Below the pieces are notes generated by a model, which worked only from the letters and a program-made list of their open reading frames with translations, did not search any database and was not told the origin of the DNA. Below, in pieces: positions 49,251-58,544 of a stretch of DNA of 64,000 nucleotides; within the stretch, counting starts at the first letter, position 1, and each line of letters starts with the position of its first letter. Position numbers and translations under genes: made by a program. Origin of the DNA: CAVUOA01 sp963742955 (GTDB lineage Bacteria > Bacteroidota > Ignavibacteria > Tepidaquicellales > OLB5); NCBI GenBank assembly GCA_963742955.1, contig CAVUOA010000009.1, forward strand, positions 310,001 through 374,000, written 5' to 3'.

Positions 49251-50666
49251 ATGAAAATAAAGTTCTGCGGAGCTGACAGAACCGTTACCGGTTCACAGCA
49301 TTTACTCGAAATCGGTGATAAGAAAATCCTGCTTGATTGCGGCTTATATCAGGGCAAGCGCGAAGAAGCGTATCAAATTAACCGTCATTTCCCGTTTGAC
49401 CCGGCAGAAATCCACTGTGTAGTGCTTTCACACGCGCATATGGACCATTCCGGCAACCTGCCATCGCTTTATGCCAAAGGGTTCAGGGGAGATATATATA
49501 CCACAACTGCATCAAGAGACCTGTGTTCTATTATGCTTCAGGACAGCGCGCATATACAAACGAGAGACGTAGAGTTTGTAAATAAGAAAAGGGCAAAGAA
49601 AAACCAGGAGTTGTTTAATCCCTTATACGGTTTTGATGAAGTACGTGAAGTTATGAAATTATTTAAAGCGGTATCGTACCACAAGAAATTTTATATTGAT
49701 GGTTTTAACGGGAACGTAAGTGTAACGTATTACGACGCAGGGCATATACTCGGCTCAGGCCAGATTCACATGGAAATTAATGATAAAGGAAGGAATATTC
49801 AGCTTGGATTCACAGGTGATTTGGGCAGACCGAATTTACCGATATTAAAAGACCCTGAGTTTATGGGTAATGTGAATTATGTTATTTCAGAATCAACTTA
49901 CGGCGGAAGAACGCATGACAACGCAATCGATATGGAAAAACAAATTCAGGATGCTGTAAGCGATGCAATTGCAAGAGGCGGAAAAATTATTGTGCCGGCT
50001 TTCAGCGTTGGCAGAACACAGGAAGTTGTTTATATGCTTTCAAAGCTGTTCGAAAAAGGAGCCTTGCCGAAAATACCGATTTTTGTAGATAGTCCGTTAT
50101 CGACTCACGTATCTGATGTATTTAAAATCCATCATGAATGTTTTGATGCTGAAACATCCAAACTGATTACCGATGGAGTTGATGTATTCGGATTTTCAAA
50201 CCTTACATATGTAAAAGATGTAGAAGAATCGAAATCCCTTAATCATTTTAAAGGCGCATGCATGATTATTTCCGCATCAGGAATGTGCGAAGCAGGAAGA
50301 GTTCTGCATCATTTAGCTAATAACATTGAAGACCCCAAGTCAACTGTTTTAATTATCGGTTTCATGGCGCCTGATACCTTAGGGAGACGGTTAGTTGAAT
50401 CGAGAGATATTCAAAACCCAACAGTAAGAATATTCGGTGATGAATATAATGTTAAAGCAAAGGTTGTGGTATTAAATTCATTTTCAGCTCATGCCGACAA
50501 GAACGAGCTTATGGATTATTTTAAACAGTACGATAAATCAATGCTGGAGCAGGTATTTCTTGTACACGGTGATTATGACCAGCAGCAGATTTTTCAAACC
50601 TCACTGAACAACAATGGATTTAAAAATGTTAGTATTCCTGCGAAGCTTGATGAAATTGAAATCTGA
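49251..50666 (+). CDS. Metallo-beta-lactamase/beta-CASP RNA-processing exonuclease-like protein
   Basis: 471 residues of the CPSF73/RNase J-like superfamily. Motif 2 is S-H-A-H-M-D-H-S-G, further metal ligands lie in D-A-G-H-I-L-G-S and G-D-L-G-R, and the beta-CASP domain follows with I-S-A-S-G-M-C-E-A-G-R. S-F-S-A-H-A-D-K-N-E-L and V-H-G-D-Y-D-Q-Q complete the metal site. It starts G-A-D-R-T-V-T-G-S-Q-H as usual for the YSH1-like bacterial branch. Frame is clean and the stop is TGA. The gene starts 99 bases after the last C-free base on the plus strand, divergent from fabH. Confidence 0.9.
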   Translation: MKIKFCGADRTVTGSQHLLEIGDKKILLDCGLYQGKREEAYQINRHFPFDPAEIHCVVLSHAHMDHSGNLPSLYAKGFRGDIYTTTASRDLCSIMLQDSAHIQTRDVEFVNKKRAKKNQELFNPLYGFDEVREVMKLFKAVSYHKKFYIDGFNGNVSVTYYDAGHILGSGQIHMEINDKGRNIQLGFTGDLGRPNLPILKDPEFMGNVNYVISESTYGGRTHDNAIDMEKQIQDAVSDAIARGGKIIVPAFSVGRTQEVVYMLSKLFEKGALPKIPIFVDSPLSTHVSDVFKIHHECFDAETSKLITDGVDVFGFSNLTYVKDVEESKSLNHFKGACMIISASGMCEAGRVLHHLANNIEDPKSTVLIIGFMAPDTLGRRLVESRDIQNPTVRIFGDEYNVKAKVVVLNSFSAHADKNELMDYFKQYDKSMLEQVFLVHGDYDQQQIFQTSLNNNGFKNVSIPAKLDEIEI

Positions 50667-50723
50667 TAAATCTGCATTTTCTTTGTTCTTTAATTTTCTT
50701 ACTTTTACAATTAATATAAAAAA

Positions 50724-51536
50724 ATGAAACAGGTATTTATATTTATATTCCTGGTTTCTTTCATGCTTACGCTGGGATGTTCATCAAAGCGTGATATAAG
50801 AACAAGTGCTTCAATAAAATCAGCTGATGAAAAATCAGATGTTAAGAAAGCCGCAGATAAGGATGAAATTACGATTAAAACTCCGGATGGAGTAAATCTT
50901 TCGGCGAATTACTATTACGGAACAGGAAATAAAGAAGTTCGCCAGCCGCTGGTTATACTGATACATCAGTTTAAGCAGGATAAAGAACAATGGGCGGAAA
51001 GTTTTATTGATTCACTAACAGGTGCCGGTTGCAAAGTATTAGCTTATGATATAAGAGGACACGGGGAGTCCGATAAAGTCAGTTATGATTTAAAAGAACT
51101 ATTGACTGACCCTGATAAAGCCCCTCAGGATGTTGACGGAGTATTTAAATGGGCAATGGAGCAAAAGGGTATTGATACAGGAAGGATTGGGGTGATGGGC
51201 ACATCAATAGGAGGAAATCTTGCGTGTTATGCCAGGTACAGATGGAAAGCCAAAACCGTTATTGATATTTCCGGAAGTGAAGAAGGTTTCGAAAAATTTA
51301 TCGGAATAGATCCCCGAATGATGGGACGAGTATTTGTGAGACTGACATCAATTTATTTTATTTGCGGAAGCAAAGATGATGATAAGGAAAAAGACGCAAA
51401 ATATTTAATGGATAATTACGTTATGGCACCGATGGATTTGAAAGTTTACGATACAGATAAACACGGAATATTTTTAATCAGAGAATACCCCGAAATATAT
51501 TCTCTTGCGCTCGGCTGGTTTAAGAAATATTTATAA
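50724..51536 (+). CDS. Lipoprotein alpha/beta-hydrolase
   Basis: 270 residues. The lipobox L-T-L-G-C ends a signal peptide at about residue 19, followed by a Lys/Asp/Ser-rich linker. The hydrolase fold shows L-V-I-L-I-H-Q-F, A-Y-D-I-R-G-H-G-E-S, the nucleophile elbow G-T-S-I-G-G, the acid region F-I-C-G-S-K-D-D and a C-terminal D-K-H-G with the catalytic His. Probably an esterase or peptidase on the periplasmic side; substrate unknown. It is followed after 23 bases by nuoN. Confidence 0.83.
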   Translation: MKQVFIFIFLVSFMLTLGCSSKRDIRTSASIKSADEKSDVKKAADKDEITIKTPDGVNLSANYYYGTGNKEVRQPLVILIHQFKQDKEQWAESFIDSLTGAGCKVLAYDIRGHGESDKVSYDLKELLTDPDKAPQDVDGVFKWAMEQKGIDTGRIGVMGTSIGGNLACYARYRWKAKTVIDISGSEEGFEKFIGIDPRMMGRVFVRLTSIYFICGSKDDDKEKDAKYLMDNYVMAPMDLKVYDTDKHGIFLIREYPEIYSLALGWFKKYL

Positions 51537-51559
51537 ATTAAAATAAAAGTATAAGTTAA

Positions 51560-53002
51560 TTGGTAACATCTACTGACCTCGTTAATTCAATTCCGCTGGT
51601 ATTAATTGCAGCAGCATCTTTAATTATTTTAATCATAGAAGCTATCTTCCCTAAAATAAATGAGAAGAAAGGTGAAAATATAATATTTTATTTTGCTCTT
51701 TTTGTTCTTATTGCCGCGCTCAGTATTGCATTTAAGGATATTAACAAGAACCTGATTTTATACAGCAATTTTATCAGGATTAATACACTAACAGTTATTC
51801 TTAATATTACTTTAATTTTCGGCATGTTTATGACTGTACTGGCGTCACGCGACTATCTGGAAAAAGAAAATATTAATTACGGGGAATATTATTCTTTGCT
51901 TTTTTTATCACTGCTCGGAATGATGCTTCTTGTAAGCGCCAATGACCTGGTAATATTATTTGTGGGACTTGAACTTATGTCAGTTTGCTTTTATGTCCTT
52001 GCCGGTTTTATGCGGAAGAGAATTGAATCGAATGAAAGCGGCCTGAAATACTTTTTGCTTGGAGCATTTTTTACAGGATTCCTTCTTCTTGGTATAGCAT
52101 TTATTTACGGATTTTCCGGTAACACTAATTACAGTGTTATTATGAGCCAGGGTATTCCTAAAGATGGTTTTTTCCTGCTGGGAATAATTCTTGTATTTAT
52201 TGCCTTCATTTTTAAAACGGGCTCTTTCCCGCTGCAGATGTGGATACCTGATGTTTACCAGGGTTCTCCTACAATTGTTGCAGGTATGATGTCATCTGTC
52301 GGCAAAACGGCTGCATTCGGCGCTTTAATCAGTTTCTTTACATTATTCGATGTAAGAAATATCCAGGTGCTTATTGCTGCAGTCAGTATTTTAACTATGC
52401 TCTACGGTAATGTTGTTGCGCTAATGCAGACAGATATAAAACGCCTTCTTGCATATTCAAGTATTGCTCACGCCGGGTATATAATGGTTGGATTTGTACA
52501 GATAAGCACAACTTCAACACAAGCGGTTTTATTTTATCTTATATCATATATTTTAATGCAGCTCGGAGCTTTTATTGTAATTGGAATAGTTGAATCCAAA
52601 GGCGATGAATCGTCAAATAATACTTTGAGAAACAACATAGAAGGCTATAAAGGATTAGGTAAAACCAATCCCGGGCTTGCCTCTATTCTCACCATATTTC
52701 TGTTCTCACTTGCCGGAATTCCACCTCTTGCCGGGTTCTGGGGTAAATATTACATATTTTATTCAGTAATAGAAGCAAACTACTACTGGGTTGCAATAAT
52801 TGGAATTTTACTAAGCTTAATCGGGGTTTATTATTATATCAGAATAGTGCTTTATATGTGGTTCTATGAACCGGTAGAAAGTACTATAAAAGCTGCCAAA
52901 AAGGATTTTGCATATACTGCGGCAATTATTTCTACCATTGCAATTTTCCTTTTCGGTATTTATCCTGAAATTATATTAAGGTTCATCAGAATCGTAGTTT
53001 AG
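51560..53002 (+). CDS. nuoN: NADH-quinone oxidoreductase subunit N
   Basis: 480 residues, about 14 membrane helices, homologous to the antiporter-like subunits of complex I. L-L-V-S-A-N-D-L-V-I-L-F-V-G-L-E-L, the K-Y-F-L-L-G-A-F segment and P-D-V-Y-Q-G-S-P-T match NuoN. L-L-A-Y-S-S-I-A-H-A-G-Y holds the conserved Lys/His region. The frame is intact, unlike nuoM and nuoL in this window. The start is TTG without a strong ribosome-binding site. It stands alone rather than after nuoM. Confidence 0.94.
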   Translation: MVTSTDLVNSIPLVLIAAASLIILIIEAIFPKINEKKGENIIFYFALFVLIAALSIAFKDINKNLILYSNFIRINTLTVILNITLIFGMFMTVLASRDYLEKENINYGEYYSLLFLSLLGMMLLVSANDLVILFVGLELMSVCFYVLAGFMRKRIESNESGLKYFLLGAFFTGFLLLGIAFIYGFSGNTNYSVIMSQGIPKDGFFLLGIILVFIAFIFKTGSFPLQMWIPDVYQGSPTIVAGMMSSVGKTAAFGALISFFTLFDVRNIQVLIAAVSILTMLYGNVVALMQTDIKRLLAYSSIAHAGYIMVGFVQISTTSTQAVLFYLISYILMQLGAFIVIGIVESKGDESSNNTLRNNIEGYKGLGKTNPGLASILTIFLFSLAGIPPLAGFWGKYYIFYSVIEANYYWVAIIGILLSLIGVYYYIRIVLYMWFYEPVESTIKAAKKDFAYTAAIISTIAIFLFGIYPEIILRFIRIVV

Positions 53003-53016
53003 TAAATTACCAAAAT

Positions 53017-54117
53017 ATGAAATTCATTTATTCTAAATGGACTGACAAGTCGTTAACCGACGAACAAAGACTTGAACAGCTATTTTCACTATTCAGTTAC
53101 GTACTAATCCAGACAAACGGCGATGTAAACGAGGCGCTTGAGTGGTTTAAACAGCTCGACGAGAAGTATGATATATTCGATGAGAATCTTTCTTTCGGTG
53201 AGTTTGTGGATAAGCTCAGGGAACAGGGGTACATCGATGAAAATAACGGGATATATATTCTGAAATCTAAAGGGACGCTGCGTATAAGGCAGGATTCATT
53301 TAAAGAAATTTTTTCTAACCTGAAAAAATCACCTGACGGCTCACACGAAACTCCTTTGAGCGGAACCGGGGTTGACCGCACCAACACCACCCGAAAATAC
53401 CAGTTCGGCGACCAGCCGACAAATATAGATACTACTCAAACGCTTTCGAATGTATTCAAGAGGGAAGGGATAGATAATTTTAACTTAAATGAAGAAGATA
53501 TTGAAGTCTATGACACTGAGCACCAGACAACCTGCGCAACTGTTCTGCTGATTGATATAAGCCACAGCATGATTTTGTACGGGGAAGACAGAATTACACC
53601 GGCTAAACAGGTTGCATTGGCGCTTTCAGAGTTAATTTTATCAAAATACAGAAAAGATTCACTTAATATTGTTTTATTTGGCGATGATGCAAAAGAAGTC
53701 TCGGTTTCTGACCTGCCGTTTATCACTGTGGGACCCTTTCATACAAATACAAAAGCAGGTTTGGAGCTAGCAAGACATCTTTTGAAGAGGAAAAAGAATA
53801 CAAATAAGCAGATTTTTATGATTACTGACGGAAAGCCATCGGCAATTTTTGAGAACAAAAATTCAAAAAGAATTTACAAGAATTCATTCGGACTTGACCC
53901 AAAAATTGTAAATAAAACACTGGATGAAGCGGTTACCTGCCGTAGAGAAAAAATTAAAATTACCACGTTTATGATTGCCGAAGACCCTTATCTTGTTGAG
54001 TTTATACAGGAATTTACCAAGGCAAATAACGGAAAAGCATATTATTCCGGCTTGAATGACCTCGGAGAACAGGTATTTGTTGATTATTTGAGGAATAAGC
54101 ACAGAATGGAGGATTAG
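53017..54117 (+). CDS. VWA (von Willebrand factor A) domain protein
   Basis: 366 residues. The N-terminal 170 residues are helical and polar. The VWA domain occupies about 170-355 with the metal-ion site L-I-D-I-S-H-S-M (DxSxS-like), the Thr in F-H-T-N-T-K-A-G and the Asp in M-I-T-D-G-K-P-S. Such proteins usually work with a MoxR-type AAA ATPase as assembly factors, but none is encoded next door. It starts 14 bases after nuoN. Confidence 0.85.
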   Translation: MKFIYSKWTDKSLTDEQRLEQLFSLFSYVLIQTNGDVNEALEWFKQLDEKYDIFDENLSFGEFVDKLREQGYIDENNGIYILKSKGTLRIRQDSFKEIFSNLKKSPDGSHETPLSGTGVDRTNTTRKYQFGDQPTNIDTTQTLSNVFKREGIDNFNLNEEDIEVYDTEHQTTCATVLLIDISHSMILYGEDRITPAKQVALALSELILSKYRKDSLNIVLFGDDAKEVSVSDLPFITVGPFHTNTKAGLELARHLLKRKKNTNKQIFMITDGKPSAIFENKNSKRIYKNSFGLDPKIVNKTLDEAVTCRREKIKITTFMIAEDPYLVEFIQEFTKANNGKAYYSGLNDLGEQVFVDYLRNKHRMED

Positions 54118-54126
54118 AACAGGTAC

Positions 54127-54988
54127 TTGATTTATGCATTATTCGTTTTAATTTTAACAGTTTTCCCATCCGATTCCCTGAATTTTGTTGACTCTTTTGG
54201 CAAATTTCAGAGCGCATCCGCTATTTCTACATCCAGAGATGAGTTTATATTTCGTTGCAGATAACCAAACTAACCAGATTCATAAATATTCAGCGGACGG
54301 AAAAGAACTTATTGTTTTCGGCGGGTCAGGATTTGGAAATGACCAGCTGAATATGCCGATGGCTATAGATGCAACAAACGGGCTGGATGTATTCGTATGC
54401 GACTATCAAAACAACCGGATTCAAAGGTACGATATTAAGCTTAATTACATTGCTTCGTTTAACTTTAATACATATAACTTAACAGCAGATAATTCACAGA
54501 AAATCTACTACCCTTACGGCATTGCGTTTTTGAATACATCAGAGATATTTATTCTGGCAGATGCTTCAACTTATAAGGTTGTGAAGCTAAAATCGCTCGA
54601 TGAGGTATCATTGTTTTTCGGAAGCAGCAGTACAGGATATGAAAAAATTGTTGACCCCCAGAAAGTAGTTCGGGGAGCAAATCTTGATATATGGGTACTA
54701 GACAAAAGCGTTGACGCTGTACTGAATTTTGATAATTACGGTACGTTTGTTAAAAAGCTGCAAAACCCGGAAACTAATCCCATAATAAGTATAGCGTATT
54801 ATAAAAATAATTTATATATATTGACGGGTAAGTCGTTAATTATATACGATTTAAAAGCAAGCAAGTTCAGTAATTATTACGGGTATCCTGTTTCAGGAAA
54901 TAATTTAGTTGATGCAGCGGTACTCAACGAGAATACAGTTCTGCTCTTAGCAAAAGACCAGGTTTACAAATTCACAATTACAAAATAA
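54127..54988 (+). CDS. Exported NHL-repeat protein, one frameshift near the N-terminus
   Basis: The visible long frame begins at 54185, but it lacks a signal. Reading from TTG 54127 gives I-Y-A-L-F-V-L-I-L-T-V-F-P, a signal peptide, then N-F-V-D-S-F-G-K-F-Q-S-A-S-A-I-S-T-S-R-D. One extra base at about 54252 then joins F-I-F to V-A-D-N-Q-T-N-Q-I-H-K-Y. The body has NHL-like units (A-D-N-Q-T-N-Q-I, C-D-Y-Q-N-N-R-I-Q-R-Y) forming a small beta-propeller. Role unknown. It precedes ssb by 26 bases. Confidence 0.7.
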
Positions 54989-55014
54989 ATTAAGAGAAAA
55001 CTAAAGGAGAAATA

Positions 55015-55446
55015 ATGGCAAAAGATTTAAATAAAGTATTACTGATTGGGCGGCTGGGGCAGGACCCTGAGCTGAAATACACCCAAAGCGGAATTGCAGT
55101 GGCAAAATTTTCGCTGGCAACCTCGCAGCAATGGAAAGACCAGGACGGCAATACACAGGATAGAACCGAATGGCACAATGTTGTTGCATGGCGCCGTTTA
55201 GCGGAAATCTGCGCTGAATACTTAAAAAAAGGCAGTAAAGTTTATCTTGAAGGGGGATTAAGCACAAGCTCCTGGGAAGATGAGAACAAAAAGAAGCACT
55301 ACAGAACAGAAATTGTATTGAACGATATGATTATGCTTGATTCCAAAGGCTCAGGTTCAGGGTCAGCACCGGATAACGGAGGGAGTACAACTTCTGTTCC
55401 GGAATCAACTCCCGGTGCTTCAAGTGATGACGATTTACCGTTTTAA
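55015..55446 (+). CDS. ssb: Single-stranded DNA-binding protein
   Basis: 143 residues. The OB-fold begins L-N-K-V-L-L-I-G-R-L-G-Q-D-P-E-L and includes the DNA-stacking Trp residues (W-H-N-V-V-A-W). A Gly/Ser-rich linker leads to the acidic tip D-D-D-L-P-F that recruits repair and replication partners. AAGGAG lies seven bases before the ATG. A bidirectional terminator follows. Confidence 0.96.
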   Translation: MAKDLNKVLLIGRLGQDPELKYTQSGIAVAKFSLATSQQWKDQDGNTQDRTEWHNVVAWRRLAEICAEYLKKGSKVYLEGGLSTSSWEDENKKKHYRTEIVLNDMIMLDSKGSGSGSAPDNGGSTTSVPESTPGASSDDDLPF

Positions 55447-55462
55447 GTAAAAGACTATAAAC

Positions 55463-55492
55463 AAAAAGCCTGTCAACCTGACAGGCTTTTTT
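55463..55492. terminator. Bidirectional terminator between ssb and the carbamoyltransferase operon
   Basis: AAAAAGCCTGTC, loop AACCT, GACAGGCTTTTT. A-run and T-run flank a 7-bp GC-rich stem, so it can end transcription from both convergent units. Confidence 0.9.
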
Positions 55493-55510
55493 GCTAGTAT
55501 AATTAATCTT

Positions 55511-56590
55511 CTATTTTCCCATTATAAATTCATCAACACCGAAAATATGAGCAATTAATGCGGTTCTCATCCACATTCCGTTGCGTTCCTGGCGCCAGTA
55601 CATTGCTCTCGGGTCATCATCAACAGCGGGGTCAATTTCAGCCCTGCGGGGTAGGGGATGCATGATTATTGTGCTCTTCTTCATCAGTTTCAAGTGGTCT
55701 TTCGAAATATGGAACTTTGAATAATCGATATCTTTGCTCTCACCGTTGATATCATATTCATCCTGAATACGGGTCATATAAATTGCATCAACATCTTTTA
55801 TTGATTTCAGCAGGTTATCAGATTCTGTAAATTTAGTTTTATGCCTTTTTAGAAAACTCTTAATATCATCACTCATCTTAAGGTAATCGGGAGATACAAA
55901 TACAAACTCTACGTTCTTATAATTCCTCAGCAGGTATGTTAATGACCTTACGGTTCTGCCTCGTTTTAAATCGCCAACCATAGCAATTTTCTTGCCGTCT
56001 ATTCCGCCTTTATCGTTAAATGCCCAGTTAAGCGTGTACAAATCAAGCAAAGCCTGTGTAGGATGCTGGTCTTTACCCGAACCTCCGTTAATAACCGGTA
56101 TCGGTCTTTTGGTTTTGTTCATCATCCATGCCGTCTTCTCTGCAAAGCCTTCTTCAAAGTGGCGCATTATAATCAAATCTGTGTAAGAGCTGAATGTGCG
56201 TACTGTGTCTTCCGGCGACTCGCCTTTTATTTCGGATGATGTAGAAGTTGAACGGATTTCGCTTACTTTCATTCCAAGAATGTAACATGCGCTCTGAAAT
56301 GACAGGAATGTTCTCGTAGAAGGCTGAATGAAATACAGCATTGCTCGTTTGTGAGATAAAAGTGTTTGCAGCCAGTCAATACCCACTTTTTCTTTTGCAA
56401 TTGTTCTGATGCTTGTTGCAAGTGTAAACAGATAATCCAGCAGCTTTCTGTCAAACTGCTGAGAAAAAAGGCAATCGAATAACCTCCCGTTTTGAGAATA
56501 ATATTTCAGCCTTTTATCCAGCGGTGCAGAGTAAAACTCTTCCCATGACAGTTTCTTAAGGTCTTTTTCTGTTTTTGATTTGTTTTTCAT
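55511..56590 (-). CDS. Aspartate/ornithine-carbamoyltransferase superfamily protein (aspartate-carbamoyltransferase-like)
   Basis: 359 residues, longer than E. coli PyrB (about 310), with an N-terminal extension of about 65 residues. Carbamoyl-phosphate motif S-T-R-T-F-L-S-F, then G-G-S-G-K-D-Q-H-P-T-Q-A-L-L-D-L-Y, D-L-K-R-G-R-T-V-R-S-L and H-P-L-P-R all match aspartate-type enzymes. A distinctive region near the C-terminus is M-Y-W-R-Q-E-R-N-G-M-W-M-R. It is the last gene of an operon with carbamate kinase and OTC, so it may act in carbamoyl-phosphate metabolism other than, or in addition to, pyrimidine synthesis. Confidence 0.82.
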   Translation of the reverse strand: MKNKSKTEKDLKKLSWEEFYSAPLDKRLKYYSQNGRLFDCLFSQQFDRKLLDYLFTLATSIRTIAKEKVGIDWLQTLLSHKRAMLYFIQPSTRTFLSFQSACYILGMKVSEIRSTSTSSEIKGESPEDTVRTFSSYTDLIIMRHFEEGFAEKTAWMMNKTKRPIPVINGGSGKDQHPTQALLDLYTLNWAFNDKGGIDGKKIAMVGDLKRGRTVRSLTYLLRNYKNVEFVFVSPDYLKMSDDIKSFLKRHKTKFTESDNLLKSIKDVDAIYMTRIQDEYDINGESKDIDYSKFHISKDHLKLMKKSTIIMHPLPRRAEIDPAVDDDPRAMYWRQERNGMWMRTALIAHIFGVDEFIMGK

Positions 56591-56616
56591 AAATAAATTA
56601 TTTTGTAAAGAGTAGT

Positions 56617-57540
56617 TTATGACATCAGCAGCTTCATTATTGCTTTTTGTGTGTGTAAACGGTTTTCAGCTTCATCAAATACTATCGAGTTTGGCCCGTC
56701 AATTACTTCATCAGTGATTTCATCGCCTCTGTGCGCAGGCAGACAGTGCATTACAAGCGCATCTTTCTTTCCTTTGCTTAAAAGCTCAGAGTTTAACTGG
56801 TAGCGTTTTAAATCAGTTAAGCGTTTCTGCTTCTCTTCTTCCTGGCCCATGCTTACCCATACATCTGTGTAAATTACATCCGCATTCTTTACAGCTTCAA
56901 CGGGGTCATCTGCAGCAGTGATTACCGAACCGGTGGTTTTTGCAAACTCCCGCGCTTCTGCAACAACCGAATCAAGCGGCTTATAACCGCCGGGTGAAGC
57001 ATAGGTTATATTCATTCCGACTTTCACACATCCCTGTATAAGCGAATGAAGCACGTTATTGCCGTCACCGAGATAAGCGAGTGTTAATCCTTTAAGATTT
57101 CCTTTTTTCTCATAAATTGTAAACAAATCTGCAAGTATCTGGCACGGATGGTCATAATCCGTGAGACCATTTATTACGGGAACAGATGCGTATTTTGCAA
57201 GGTCAAGAATTGTCTGGTATGAAAACGTTCTGGCCATAATTCCGTCAACATAACGCGAAAGTACCTTTGCAGTATCATGAATAGTTTCTCCGCGTCCTAT
57301 TTGCAGGTCACGTGATGAAAAATACATTCCTAAGCCGCCAAGCTGGTACATTCCCACTTCAAATGATACTCTTGTACGTGTTGACGATTTCTCAAATATC
57401 ATTGCAAGTGTTTTGCCTTTTAAAACATCAATGTTTCTTGGTCCGTTCTTTATTTTATCGGATTCTTCAAGTATTAAATTTACTTCATCTGTTGAAAGTA
57501 AGTTTATTGAAATTAAATCTTTTGCTCTTAATCTTTTCAT
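56617..57540 (-). CDS. argF: Ornithine carbamoyltransferase
   Basis: 307 residues. Carbamoyl-phosphate site S-S-T-R-T-R-V-S-F-E, D-H-P-C-Q-I-L-A-D-L, and the ornithine-side motif H-C-L-P-A-H-R-G are all intact. Interconverts carbamoyl phosphate plus ornithine and citrulline. Placed directly after carbamate kinase, it could run in the catabolic direction (citrulline to ATP), but no arginine deiminase is present in the window. Symbol given for the biosynthetic enzyme; catabolic arcB is equally possible. Confidence 0.9.
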   Translation of the reverse strand: MKRLRAKDLISINLLSTDEVNLILEESDKIKNGPRNIDVLKGKTLAMIFEKSSTRTRVSFEVGMYQLGGLGMYFSSRDLQIGRGETIHDTAKVLSRYVDGIMARTFSYQTILDLAKYASVPVINGLTDYDHPCQILADLFTIYEKKGNLKGLTLAYLGDGNNVLHSLIQGCVKVGMNITYASPGGYKPLDSVVAEAREFAKTTGSVITAADDPVEAVKNADVIYTDVWVSMGQEEEKQKRLTDLKRYQLNSELLSKGKKDALVMHCLPAHRGDEITDEVIDGPNSIVFDEAENRLHTQKAIMKLLMS

Positions 57541-57567
57541 ATAAATTATTTATTAGTGATGTATATA

Positions 57568-58523
57568 TTAATGATGTATAAATGTTCCTTTTTCTTTTTC
57601 AATTGCCGGCAGTATATTTTCAATATCGGTAATATAAGCTTCAAGCCCTCCGTTTGTAATATAATCAACTGCAGCCATTACTTTTGGCCCCATACTGCCG
57701 GAAGAAAACTGTCCCTGTTCAAGGTAAGTATTGGCTTCATCAAGATTCAGTTCTTTAAGCTCAATTTGTGATTTTTTCTTGAAATTCAGGTAGCAGTAGG
57801 GGACATTGGTTAAAATGACGAATTTGTCAGCTTTCAGGTCAATTGCAAGCCGCGCTGATGCCAGGTCTTTATCGATTACAGCCTCAATGCCTGTATAAGA
57901 ACCGTCATCATTCACACAAACCGGAATTCCGCCGCCTCCGACAGCAATCGGAATTTGATTCAGGAATAAAAGCTGGTGTATTATCCTTGTTTCAAGCACT
58001 GCAATGGGCTTTGGGAGAAGCTACAACACGCCTATAGCCCTTTCCTGAAGGGTCTTCGTGCATTGTCCATTTCTTATCACGAATAAGTTCCTGCGCATGT
58101 TTTTGGTCGTAATAAGGACCTACGGGTTTTGAAGGTTTTTCAAATGCAATATCGGATTTATCAACCAATACCTGTGTAACCAAGTGTTACAACATCCTTT
58201 TTTATTCCTTTTTGCCGTAAGAGATTCTTTAGCGATTGCTGTATAAGATATCCTATTTCACCCTGAGACTCTGCTACACACACGTCCAGCGGCATAGAAG
58301 GTACTTTGGCAGATGTTTCTTCGTTCTGTATTAATATATTTCCTACCTGGGGACCGTTTCCATGTGTCAAAACAATATCGTAATCCGATTCAAACAACGG
58401 AAGGAGCATTCGGGAAGTCATTTCTATGTTCTTAAGGTGGTCTTCCAGTGTCCCTTTGCTTTTAGAATCAACTAAAGCATTCCCTCCAAGAGCTATAACA
58501 AGCAGTTCTTTTTTATCAGCCAT
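57568..58523 (-). pseudogene. arcC: Carbamate kinase, frame broken twice
   Basis: Transfers phosphate between ATP and carbamate. The pieces are V-I-A-L-G-G-N-A-L; L-T-H-G-N-G-P-Q-V-G-N; K-P-S-K-P-V-G-P-Y-Y; the P-I-A-V-G-G-G-G-I-P-V segment; then D-K-D-L-A-S-A-R-L-A and F-S-S-G-S-M-G-P-K-V. Removing one base near 58185 restores V-V-T-L-V-T-Q-V-L-V-D-K-S. Removing another near 58012 restores S-P-K-P-I-A-V-L-E-T-R. The repaired protein has the normal length of about 317 residues. It lies 27 bases upstream of the OTC gene. Confidence 0.88.
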
Positions 58524-58544
58524 TGAGATTTAACGCTAAAAATA

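Noticed and set aside
55511..58523. Complete arginine deiminase pathway
   Set aside because: Carbamate kinase and OTC are present, but no arginine deiminase or arginine/ornithine antiporter is found in the window.
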